Shown here in pieces: positions 39,350-47,392 of a stretch of 60,799 nucleotides of DNA. The stretch is from the NCBI GenBank assembly GCA_009774145.1, contig VSND01000021.1, forward strand, positions 1 to 60,799. Direction: 5' to 3'. Positions within the stretch are counted from its first letter, which is position 1, and every line of letters starts with the position of its first letter. This DNA comes from Lachnospiraceae bacterium (lineage in GTDB: Bacteria; Bacillota; Clostridia; Lachnospirales; Lachnospiraceae). The translations under genes and the position numbers were made by a program. The notes beneath the pieces were generated by a model. It did no database searches, was not told the origin of the DNA, and saw only the letters and a program-made list of their open reading frames with translations.

Positions 39350-41149
39350 ATGGATGATCAAAAGGTTTTACAGTGCCAGAAGTATTATGTTTTCAAAATC
39401 CGTGATATTGTAAATAATAGTTTTCATACATTGGAAGAAAAACGGATTGACTGCCTGGTTCAGTATCTGGATTTATGTATCAGTACATATGATGAGTACA
39501 GGATGGCATTGGAGCCGGGTAAATTAAAAAAGTCATATGAGGGTTTGATAGAAGGAATAGATTATCAAATGCAAAACCATCCTTTTAGGAAACTGGATTT
39601 GTATAGGAAAGATTTTGCCCACTTGCACAAGCTGCTCATATTGGAAGAACAGCAGAGGGATAAAGAACTTCATAATATCCATAGGGATATGGTCAGTTTG
39701 AGAAAAAAGCTGGGTGCAGCGGATATGATTGGTCAGTATATAACTTGTCTAAAACATGAAGAAAATTATCGGGAAATGGACAATCTAATGGAGGCGTTGA
39801 TCAGTGACCTGTTGTATAAGGGGTATTCATTGACGTATTTGTTTGAATGGTTTAAGAAGCAGCAGGATGAGTTTATGCGGAATGGGCAGGATATCTCTAT
39901 CATTGAAAGTCTGCGGGAACTGGACGAGGAGGTTGTGGAACATACCATATACATAAAGTTTATTGTAAAAAGCGATACCCAGTTCTGGCCGGCACTTCAG
40001 CTTTTGGGAAAACAGTTCACCATACAGGAGAGTGATAAAGTTCCGTTCAGCAGTGGATGGTCTGCTGAACATTTCTATATTGCAAGCAAAAAATACAGGG
40101 CGCTGGATGTGACAAAAGCAATCTCCATGGCATCAAAAGAGTTTAGTGCTGTGAAAGAGCTGTTTGATATGTGGCAGGGAACAACGGGATGTATCCATGA
40201 TGACTTGCGGTATGGCTGGATAGAAGATGGGAATTTTAACATGCTGGCGGTAAAGAAGACAGATAATGTCAAAATGCTGGGGTATGTGGATTCCTATTAC
40301 AAGAAACAGATGAACCGCTTCCTGAAATTAAAAGACAACTCAGAAAGCGAAGACATTAAGGTGTTGGAGCGGATTTTATATACCTTAAACACAGCCAAGA
40401 CCTATAAGATACAGAACCGTTTCCTGAATTTCTGGTCTGCACTGGAGTATGCACTGTACCCATTTCCTCGTTTTACTATCATTGAAAAAGCCAGGGTTGT
40501 GGTGCCGGAAGTGTTCAGCCTGTTTTACATAAAGAATAAAATGAATATTTTCTGGTCCAGGCTCACGCATTATCTTGAGACCAGATATCAGGAGAGCGGA
40601 CTTTATGAGGCTGTCCGCTTTGTCAATGAATGCAAGGACAATAGTGACGGAGGATATGATACAAAAGCAGTGATTGCTGTGCTTCAGGATCAGGAAAGGG
40701 TGCAGACAATAGTAGACAGTTTTTCAAAGCATGTTGTGCTGCAGCGGGAACTATCCGAATTGTTTATGCTTATCAATTCCCCGCAAAAGGCAGTGGCGGC
40801 GATAGAAGACTATTATGAAGGCATTAAGAATGATCTGAACTTTATATACAGGATCAGGAACCAGCTGATACATTCTGTCAAAGGAACGGATGATTCTTTG
40901 GAGCATATCAGTATGAGGCTTTACAGGTATGTAAATTCTGTATTATCTACCATACTGTATTATAAGGAGAAGAACAGCGAATATACAATTATGGACATCT
41001 TGAATTCTATTGACGCAACTTATCAGGATTACATTTCTGCCTGGAAGGTAAAAAAAGCGGACAGAAAGAAAGCGCAGGAAGATGAAAAACAGTTGAGCCT
41101 TCAGGAAGCATATGAAATGGTGCGGCCTTCTTATCTGTTTATTGAGTAA
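39350..41149 (+). CDS. HEPN-domain protein, probable defence or RNase cargo
   Basis: Protein of 599 residues. ATG at 39350 is preceded by AGAGGTG; an earlier GTG lacks a site. The C-terminal domain has RIRNQLIHS: R503, N504, H508 form the R-x4-H motif of catalytic HEPN ribonucleases, followed by helices (SMRLYRYVNSVLSTILYY). The N-terminal 480 residues are helical and not recognised, possibly a sensor. HEPN proteins of this size act in abortive-infection-type defence. It is on the opposite strand to the element operons, AT-rich, and ends at a terminator, all signs of cargo. Family likeness to ApeA-type proteins is possible but unproved. Confidence 0.75.
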   Translation: MDDQKVLQCQKYYVFKIRDIVNNSFHTLEEKRIDCLVQYLDLCISTYDEYRMALEPGKLKKSYEGLIEGIDYQMQNHPFRKLDLYRKDFAHLHKLLILEEQQRDKELHNIHRDMVSLRKKLGAADMIGQYITCLKHEENYREMDNLMEALISDLLYKGYSLTYLFEWFKKQQDEFMRNGQDISIIESLRELDEEVVEHTIYIKFIVKSDTQFWPALQLLGKQFTIQESDKVPFSSGWSAEHFYIASKKYRALDVTKAISMASKEFSAVKELFDMWQGTTGCIHDDLRYGWIEDGNFNMLAVKKTDNVKMLGYVDSYYKKQMNRFLKLKDNSESEDIKVLERILYTLNTAKTYKIQNRFLNFWSALEYALYPFPRFTIIEKARVVVPEVFSLFYIKNKMNIFWSRLTHYLETRYQESGLYEAVRFVNECKDNSDGGYDTKAVIAVLQDQERVQTIVDSFSKHVVLQRELSELFMLINSPQKAVAAIEDYYEGIKNDLNFIYRIRNQLIHSVKGTDDSLEHISMRLYRYVNSVLSTILYYKEKNSEYTIMDILNSIDATYQDYISAWKVKKADRKKAQEDEKQLSLQEAYEMVRPSYLFIE

Positions 41150-41164
41150 TGGGTATACTGGAAG

Positions 41165-41205
41165 CAAAAGAGAGACCTTGTGTGGAGATAAGGTCTCTCT
41201 TTTTG
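41165..41205. terminator. bidirectional terminator
   Basis: 11-bp perfect stem AGAGAGACCTT/AAGGTCTCTCT with T-runs on the plus side (TTTTT) and a shorter one on the minus side (TTTT). It ends the HEPN gene and probably the T4SS operon coming from the right. Confidence 0.85.
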
Positions 41206-41209
41206 GAAA

Positions 41210-42652
41210 TTAAATATTCTGTTTAATAATCCGTGAAATCAGCCCAACCGCCACATTCCGGTCTGCATCGATCCGTGTAACCACGAAACTGACTTCATCC
41301 TTCTTGCCGGGCATCCGGTTATCATAGCAACTGTGGGCAACGGCATTGACGCCGATGTGGAGGCGGACGAATACGGTGCCCTTGTGGATGTCCGTGACCG
41401 TCCCGGCATACTTGCCCTGGATCTTGCACTTGCTTAAGTTGTCCTTGCTGGTGTTTCCGTTTACGCTCTTGACATCCGCCTTCACGGAAATGTCCTCCAG
41501 GGAGCGGATTTTCACGCTCAGGATGCGGACAAGGATCTGCTCGCCCACATGGAAGCGTTCCGTGGCATCACCCAGCCAGTCCCAGGATAAGTCGCGGGCA
41601 AGGATGGAGCATTCCGTACCGAAGATCTCCACACGGACTACCTTTTCTGCCACGGCAATGATCCTCGCCTGCACAATGCGGTCTTCACATACGCGGGAAT
41701 TTCCGGCAGCATCCGGCATATAGAAAATCTGGCGCTTCTTATACATGGCATCCTTCCTGCTGGCTACCACACTGCGGCTGGCATTCTCAAGCCCCTTGAT
41801 GATAAAGTCGATCTCACATCCCAGCATGTTGCCGAGGATCTTGTTCTGGCGCTGCACCAGTTCCCCGTAATCATGGGCTTCATCCTCCACAAGGTTGATC
41901 ATCATCTCCGACAGGGGGATCACGACACGCATCTCCTTGTAATAGATGACAGCAACGGTCCCTCCGCCGTCCATTTTCTCAATGCCGCCTAAGCTGCCTG
42001 TCAGGATCTTCCGGGTGCGGTAGGCGTTCTGCAGCTCATGCCAGATGGTATCCTCCCTGCTTTCCGGTGTTTCCACTTCAGAATCAGCATTTAAGGTAAG
42101 GATGCTGGAAGGGGCGGCTTTCCTTGCAGGGGCAGGTGTTTCCGGCTTTGCCGCAGGAGCGGATGTCCTTGCTTTCCGCCTTCTGGGAGAGGCTGAACCT
42201 TCAGGGGCATTTTTCCCTGTGCTGCCTTCAGCTCCAGTTCCGGTCTCAGCGGGGCGTTCCGGGGAAGGTTCGCCTGTGCTGGCAGCCGCATCCCCATCAC
42301 CTTCGATGGGAGACTCCCCTGTATCTTCCGGCTGCAGTTCCATTCCGCTGTCATTTCCGGTTTCTGCTTCCACCTCCATGTTTTCTCCGGAAGGGGATGT
42401 TCCTTCCAGAACGTCTCCTTCCATAGCCGTTTCGGCAGGACCGGGAAGTTCCTCATCCATGGCAGCTTCGTCTGTGACAGGAAGTTCCCCGTCCATAGTG
42501 TTCCCGTCTGCAGGTGTTTTGCCGTCCATAGGGGGTTCTCCCTCCGCAGGGAAGTCACCATCCACAGGATATCCTGTTTCTGCAGGTACATTTTCCATGG
42601 TGGTGCTTTCTTCAGTTACAACAGTTTCTTCCGTTTTTGCTTTTCTGGGCAT
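41210..42652 (-). CDS. S1-domain RNA-binding-like protein with acidic N-terminus
   Basis: Protein of 480 residues. The first 190 residues are low complexity and acidic, with MDG/PADG-type repeats. The C-terminal part has two S1-like OB segments (GEQILVRILSVKIRSLEDIS; GKYAGTVTDIHKGTVFVRLH). It probably binds RNA or single-stranded nucleic acid. It ends the T4SS-side operon just after the coupling protein gene. Function in transfer is unknown. Confidence 0.75.
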   Translation of the reverse strand: MPRKAKTEETVVTEESTTMENVPAETGYPVDGDFPAEGEPPMDGKTPADGNTMDGELPVTDEAAMDEELPGPAETAMEGDVLEGTSPSGENMEVEAETGNDSGMELQPEDTGESPIEGDGDAAASTGEPSPERPAETGTGAEGSTGKNAPEGSASPRRRKARTSAPAAKPETPAPARKAAPSSILTLNADSEVETPESREDTIWHELQNAYRTRKILTGSLGGIEKMDGGGTVAVIYYKEMRVVIPLSEMMINLVEDEAHDYGELVQRQNKILGNMLGCEIDFIIKGLENASRSVVASRKDAMYKKRQIFYMPDAAGNSRVCEDRIVQARIIAVAEKVVRVEIFGTECSILARDLSWDWLGDATERFHVGEQILVRILSVKIRSLEDISVKADVKSVNGNTSKDNLSKCKIQGKYAGTVTDIHKGTVFVRLHIGVNAVAHSCYDNRMPGKKDEVSFVVTRIDADRNVAVGLISRIIKQNI

Positions 42653-42718
42653 AGTTTTGTCTCCTTTTCATATTTGTTTGGGCTGCCTGTGTTTTTTCAG
42701 GCAGGTTGTTTTGGCGGG

Positions 42719-44689
42719 TCAGGACATGATGGATTTCTTGTCCGTCATGACGATTTCGCAGTCCCCGTCCGCAGGGAAAAATGCCGGCTGTTCATCCGCC
42801 CATTCAGTGGGAGGACCGGCGGGGGCAGCATCTGCAGGTGCGGGATTCTTTCGGGGTGTCTTTGGCTTCTTTTGCTTCGGTTCCGGCTTCATTAGCCGTG
42901 AAAAGTCCGGTTCCGGTGACTCCGGGTTCCTGCGCCACTCAGGGATATGGTCGCTGGCCCGGCTTTCCTTCAGCTTCCTGCTCTCAGGGTGGAGGGTGTA
43001 ATCATATTTCCCCACCTTCAATACCTTCTGTCCCCGGAGGATGATCAGCGCCTGATCCAGTGGCAGGCGCAGCACCTCATCCGGTGTCAGTAACTTCCGC
43101 TTCCCGATGGAATGGGTCTCCCGGTACTCCGGTGTGTAATCCGATACCCGCCAGGTATTGAGCTGCTTCGCCTGGCTGGATACCGCCACGCTGACTTCGC
43201 CGGTGCGGTTTGAGATAAATTCTGCTGTCAGCTCGTCAGTGCATCCTAAAAAAAGCTGTGTGTCGCAGTTGCCGATGATCTCCTGCCACTGGTTCAACGG
43301 GTAGCGGTTCTGCATCTGGGGCAGGTTCTGGAAGATGCAGCTTATGGACAGCTGCCTGGAGCGGATGGTGCTGATCTTCTTTGTCAGATCCGCAATGGTG
43401 CAGCCGCCGTTTGCAAGCTCATCGGCAAGGATATGTACCGGGACAGGGAGTTTCCCGCCTTCCCCGTATTTGTCCGCATAGCGCACCAGCTTGATGAATA
43501 CGAAGGACATGAACAGGGAGGAGAGGAAGTCAAAGGTGGAATCCTGGTCCGAGGTGATGCAGAAATAAGCACACTTTTCATACCCCGGCTGCGTCAGGCT
43601 GATCTCGTTGTAGCTTGTGATCTGCCGGATCAGTTTGTTCTGGAACACCTGCAGCCTTGTTCCCAGTCCGATGATGACGCCGCTGCGCACCGTGTCGGAC
43701 GCCTGCCTGAAGATGTTGTAGGGCGCCTTTGCCGGGTGGGTGACCGGGAGCAGGTCAAAGAGGCTGTTCAGCTCCTTCTCGGAATTCATGGTCAGCAGCT
43801 TGTAGACCTGCCCGATGTTTTTCCCCTCCGGCGGGAAGCCCTGGTCCACATACAGCACAAGGGCTTTTAACAGGTTCATCTCCGAATTGTCCCAGAAATG
43901 GTCACCTTTTGGTGAGCCGGTGTTCTTGATGATGACATCGGAAAAGAGCTGCGCCATGATCTCCTGTCCCTCGATCTCAGCAAGGCAGTTCCAGCTGTCG
44001 GAATTCTCAGGGTTGATCAGGTTGAACACCCGCACGGTATAGCCGTTCTCCTCAAGGTAGAGGCAGAGGTCTGCGTAAAGTTCCGATTTCGGGTCGGTAA
44101 TGATAAGGCTTTCCCCGCGTTTCACGCACTGGAATACCACATTCCTCGCATAGGCGCGGCTTTTCATGCTGCCGCTGGCCCCGAAGACTGCCACGTTGCG
44201 GTTCATGCGCGTTTTCTCCGGCAGGCAGACTGCTTTCCCGTACAGCTTCCCTAAGATGACTCCACGGTTCCCTGAAATGTCCGGGACCAGTTCCAGCACT
44301 TCACGCATCTCGGCATCCGTCATAAAGCCGGAGGTGCCATAGGTTCCCTGGTCTGAGTAGGTCAGGTTCCGCTCCCTGTCATAGGTGCCTTTCCTGCCAA
44401 AGCCCATCCGCATCACCATGAAGACCAGCAGCCCGGAGATGCCGACGCAAAGGGCAATCCCGTACAGGCTGTAAGGGAATACGGTAAGTGCATGGAGGCA
44501 GGCTCCAAAAGAGCCGTCGGGGAATGCGGGAGAGGTGCCGTTCCCCGGCGTGCCCCCGGATGAAGTCCAGATCCGGTAGTTGATGATGAACTGGGATACA
44601 TAGCCGCCTGCATAGGCAAGTGCCATGAGCAGGACGGGCAGTACCAAAAAGAGCGTCAGTTGTTTCTTTCTGTTTTCTGTCAGTTTCAG
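42719..44689 (-). CDS. VirD4/TraG-type coupling protein
   Basis: Protein of about 656 residues. N-terminal membrane helices (FLVLPVLLMALAYAGGYVSQ and SLYGIALCVGISGLLVFMVM), then the ATPase: NVAVFGASGSMKSRAYARNV (Walker A, with SMKS instead of SGKT), LIITDPKSELYADLC, and VHILADELANGGCTIADLTK (Walker B region). It feeds DNA to the secretion channel. GGGAGG lies 8 nt before CTG at 44689, which overlaps the stop of the preceding gene (CTGA), so an unusual CTG start is proposed. TTG at 44647 has no ribosome site and would cut into the first helix. Confidence 0.88.
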   Translation of the reverse strand: MKLTENRKKQLTLFLVLPVLLMALAYAGGYVSQFIINYRIWTSSGGTPGNGTSPAFPDGSFGACLHALTVFPYSLYGIALCVGISGLLVFMVMRMGFGRKGTYDRERNLTYSDQGTYGTSGFMTDAEMREVLELVPDISGNRGVILGKLYGKAVCLPEKTRMNRNVAVFGASGSMKSRAYARNVVFQCVKRGESLIITDPKSELYADLCLYLEENGYTVRVFNLINPENSDSWNCLAEIEGQEIMAQLFSDVIIKNTGSPKGDHFWDNSEMNLLKALVLYVDQGFPPEGKNIGQVYKLLTMNSEKELNSLFDLLPVTHPAKAPYNIFRQASDTVRSGVIIGLGTRLQVFQNKLIRQITSYNEISLTQPGYEKCAYFCITSDQDSTFDFLSSLFMSFVFIKLVRYADKYGEGGKLPVPVHILADELANGGCTIADLTKKISTIRSRQLSISCIFQNLPQMQNRYPLNQWQEIIGNCDTQLFLGCTDELTAEFISNRTGEVSVAVSSQAKQLNTWRVSDYTPEYRETHSIGKRKLLTPDEVLRLPLDQALIILRGQKVLKVGKYDYTLHPESRKLKESRASDHIPEWRRNPESPEPDFSRLMKPEPKQKKPKTPRKNPAPADAAPAGPPTEWADEQPAFFPADGDCEIVMTDKKSIMS

Positions 44690-45804
44690 TGCAGGAACCT
44701 CCCTTCAAATTTTTTCAGGTCAATGGTTTCAATGGTGGCGGCCTCCCCGAAGTATTGCTGCAGCACCGGTTTCTGGAAGTCGAAGCAGACCAGGTTCCCG
44801 GTAAGCCCGTGGAAGGACAGGGCGGTGCGGAACCTGGAGAGCCGCAGCATGTCAAAGTCAAAGGCAAGGAGTACCGGCATCCCCTCCGATACAGCGTCAT
44901 GTTCCAGCCCGTAGTCAGGGCAGGGCGGCTGCAGGTCGGACAGGAGCAGGCTTTTCAGTCCCTTCAGCAAAGCCGGGGAGCAGAGCAGTTTCAGCATGGT
45001 CGCTCCGGCGCTGCCATCCGGGATATAATGGAAGTAGTCAAAGCTGGAGTCCAGATAAAAATAGCTTTTCTGGAAGCCGCCTGTGCTTTCCATCAGCTTC
45101 AGTGCGGTGTCCATGCCTTCCCCGATGATGAGTGCCTTGACAGGGGTGTCCGGGGTATAACGGAGCCCGCCGTTCATGCCGGAGAGGATTCCCCGGCTGG
45201 TATGGTAGGAGAGCAGCGCCTTTACCTTCAGCTCCGTCCGGTATTCCCATTTCATCAGTGAGCCGCCTGTGCAGAATACGGCGTAGATGCACTCCGGGGA
45301 AAGCAGGATGCCCATTGTCCTGGAGTTGTTGATCTTTACGGCTTCCGCCCCAAGCTCCTTGACTTCGCGGGAGTGGTAAAAGGCTGGCAGTGCCATCTTG
45401 CAGGGGGCCGCCCGGTTTTCCATACTGAACAGCAGCGGTTTCCTGTCACGGAATATCTCCACGCCGGCATTCAGGAACATGGCATAGGCGGTGGATGCCT
45501 GCTGGAGCCTGAGCCGCCTGGGGAAGTCGCTTCTGGGACGGTTGGTGTCGGAGCTGCCGCTTAAGTAAAAGGAGAAGCGGGCAGGGTTCTCTGAAAGGAG
45601 GAGCTTTTTCCCCCTGCTTGTCAGCCTGTATCCCCGCAGCCCATCCTTATAGTGCGTCCTGACATATCCCTCCCCCTTGAGCCGGGTGATCAGTTTTTCG
45701 CCGTAGCTTCTGCCGATGCCTAAATGTGCCAGTACGCCGGGGCTGCACTCCCCGGAAATGGCAGCCAGTTCCATCAGCCGGTATGCGCTGGTTGAAGTAT
45801 CCAC
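44686..45804 (-). CDS. winged-helix element protein of unknown function
   Basis: Protein of 372 residues. GTG at 45804 follows AAAGGAGGCTCACCC. N-terminal winged helix (VLAHLGIGRSYGEKLITRLK, GEGYVRTHYKDGLRGYRLTS), then a longer domain (ALIIGEGMDTALKLMESTGG, MPVLLAFDFDMLRLSRFRTA) of unknown fold. It could help the relaxosome or replication, but no relaxase motif (three-His or catalytic Tyr set) was seen. It ends inside the coupling protein start. Confidence 0.75.
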   Translation of the reverse strand: MDTSTSAYRLMELAAISGECSPGVLAHLGIGRSYGEKLITRLKGEGYVRTHYKDGLRGYRLTSRGKKLLLSENPARFSFYLSGSSDTNRPRSDFPRRLRLQQASTAYAMFLNAGVEIFRDRKPLLFSMENRAAPCKMALPAFYHSREVKELGAEAVKINNSRTMGILLSPECIYAVFCTGGSLMKWEYRTELKVKALLSYHTSRGILSGMNGGLRYTPDTPVKALIIGEGMDTALKLMESTGGFQKSYFYLDSSFDYFHYIPDGSAGATMLKLLCSPALLKGLKSLLLSDLQPPCPDYGLEHDAVSEGMPVLLAFDFDMLRLSRFRTALSFHGLTGNLVCFDFQKPVLQQYFGEAATIETIDLKKFEGRFLH

Positions 45805-45946
45805 GGGTGAGCCTCCTTTCCGAATTTTTACCGTACACGCCTGCAACTCCGGTAAATTCCGGCAGGCATGGAGGTGTATTTTTTCCTGTTTACAGGCGGT
45901 TTCGGCGGCAGTTTTACCGAAGTCGGATTTCATTTTGGGAAGCCGC

Positions 45947-46606
45947 CTAAAAATCCGATATGCTTTTTTCCCTGTCCTCCCGCTCTTTCAGCCATCCGGG
46001 GAAGCGGCTTTTTTCCATGACGGCGAGGATGGTGCAGTCCCGTTCCCCGAACTCCGTGGTGTGGTAGGCATCACAGAACAGCCCGCTGTCATCGGTCATC
46101 AGGAAACCTGCCACGGTATCCAGAAGCTGCTTGCACTCCAGGTTGTCATAGTCCCGCACCCGCCTGTCGGACAGACTCTTGTCGAACACATGGGAGAAAC
46201 AGACTACGCACTGCGTAAAATGGGGCAGGCAGTGCTGTCTCGTATACGATTCAAGGCTTGCATACAGCGGGTCAGTCAGGAAAGTGGTGTTGATGCGTTT
46301 CGTGCGTTTCGGCATCAGGCCGGGCAGGGTGATCTCCACGCAGTCCGGCGTATGCTTTATGGAAATGCCGTGTACCTGGGCAGCCGCTTCCATGAGGACG
46401 GGTTTTGGCACAAGGTCTGCGGCATAGATCAGGTTGCGCAGGGAACAGGCAATCCGTTCCGCGCGTCTGGCGGCATCCAGGCTCAGTTCCTCATAGTTTT
46501 TCCCATAGGTGCCGGTGTTGGCTGCCATGGCATTGATGGTATTGGTAAGCCGGGGAAGTTCATCCCCTATCCGCGCAAGGCGGGATGATAAAGTGTGTCG
46601 GTCCAT
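45947..46606 (-). CDS. DUF6100-like protein
   Basis: Protein of 219 residues. It begins MDRHTLSSRLARIGDELPRL and has ARRAERIACSLRNLIYAADL, then VEITLPGLMPKRTKRINTTF. The pattern fits DUF6100 proteins encoded near conjugation genes. Function unknown. The first ATG overlaps the stop of the gene before it (TAATG). Confidence 0.7.
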   Translation of the reverse strand: MDRHTLSSRLARIGDELPRLTNTINAMAANTGTYGKNYEELSLDAARRAERIACSLRNLIYAADLVPKPVLMEAAAQVHGISIKHTPDCVEITLPGLMPKRTKRINTTFLTDPLYASLESYTRQHCLPHFTQCVVCFSHVFDKSLSDRRVRDYDNLECKQLLDTVAGFLMTDDSGLFCDAYHTTEFGERDCTILAVMEKSRFPGWLKEREDREKSISDF

Positions 46607-47145
46607 TAAGTATCTGTAACTCCTTGTTTCCTGTAATACTGCACCTCCCCGCCCGGCGCCACCGTACAGAAAGCAGCGGTGCCGGGGAAGTCAAGGAGCG
46701 GTATCTGCCCGGCATTGTCCACAATGGCTATGCGGCGGGGCGCGTCCTCTTTATAAGCGGAAAGGGCATGGTTCATGAGCATCTCTTTTTCCTCCGGTAT
46801 GTGGATGACATCATAGGCATCCGACTGTGTGTAAAAGGTCAGCGTTACCGGGAAATCGCTGGCCGTATGGAAGGTGATGTCCTCCTTAAAGTCCAGGAGC
46901 ACCCAGAAGGCGGCAAGGGTGGACGGGTTGGGAACGCAGTCCTTTGAATACAGGATAAGTTCCCGTTCCGGCAGGAAGGCAAGCCGCCCTGCTTTTTCCA
47001 GCCGCCCCAGCAGGCGCAGGAGCTTTGCGTCCGTCAGTTCCGGGTAAAGCCTGCCAAGCTGGGCAGGGCTGAGGGCATGGTACATGGAAAGCAGCCGGGT
47101 GATCTCTGATAAATGGCTTTCCTGCTGTTGGTTTTTCTGCTGCAT
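46606..47145 (-). CDS. DUF5697-like winged-helix protein
   Basis: Protein of 179 residues. The first 70 residues form a winged helix (LSPAQLGRLYPELTDAKLLR, LLGRLEKAGRLAF). The remainder is an alpha/beta part with VIHIPEEKEMLMNHALSA. The pattern fits DUF5697. AAAGGAGGCTGTACC fixes the start at 47145. It may bind the phased sites upstream of it (47254-47384). Confidence 0.7.
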   Translation of the reverse strand: MQQKNQQQESHLSEITRLLSMYHALSPAQLGRLYPELTDAKLLRLLGRLEKAGRLAFLPERELILYSKDCVPNPSTLAAFWVLLDFKEDITFHTASDFPVTLTFYTQSDAYDVIHIPEEKEMLMNHALSAYKEDAPRRIAIVDNAGQIPLLDFPGTAAFCTVAPGGEVQYYRKQGVTDT

Positions 47146-47253
47146 GGTACAGCCTCCTTTGTCCTGCGGCGTGCGGGTATCCGTAAGGACCCCGGAATAT
47201 GTCACCGCAGGGAATGGTATTTATATAGGAAGTAACTCTGCGTACAGATTACA

Positions 47254-47384
47254 TAAACTTTACATAAAGCACCGGTATAGAGGCGGGAAATATAAGGCGT
47301 ATGCGTAAACTGTACTTAAAGTGTACTTATGGATGCTTCCGGCAGGGGGAGGATTCCTCCATTATGCGTAAACTGTATGTAAAG
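47254..47384. promoter_or_regulatory. three phased operator-like sites
   Basis: Three 16-bp sites: TAAACTTTACATAAAG at 47254, TAAACTGTACTTAAAG at 47306 and TAAACTGTATGTAAAG at 47369. The distances are 52 and 63 bp, close to 5 and 6 turns of DNA. The first contains a palindrome, CTTTA-CA-TAAAG. They fill the 247-bp gap between the DUF5697 and VirB4 genes. No other gene was seen there. Confidence 0.6.
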
Positions 47385-47392
47385 TATAAGTA

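Noticed and set aside
42045..43001. Plus-strand Ser/Pro-rich reading frame
   Set aside because: It is the reverse reading of the acidic low-complexity part of the S1-like gene and of the coupling protein end. It has no ribosome site.
44686..45804. This protein as the missing relaxase
   Set aside because: No three-His metal motif or catalytic Tyr pattern of MOB families was seen. It has a winged helix and is only a neighbour of the coupling protein.
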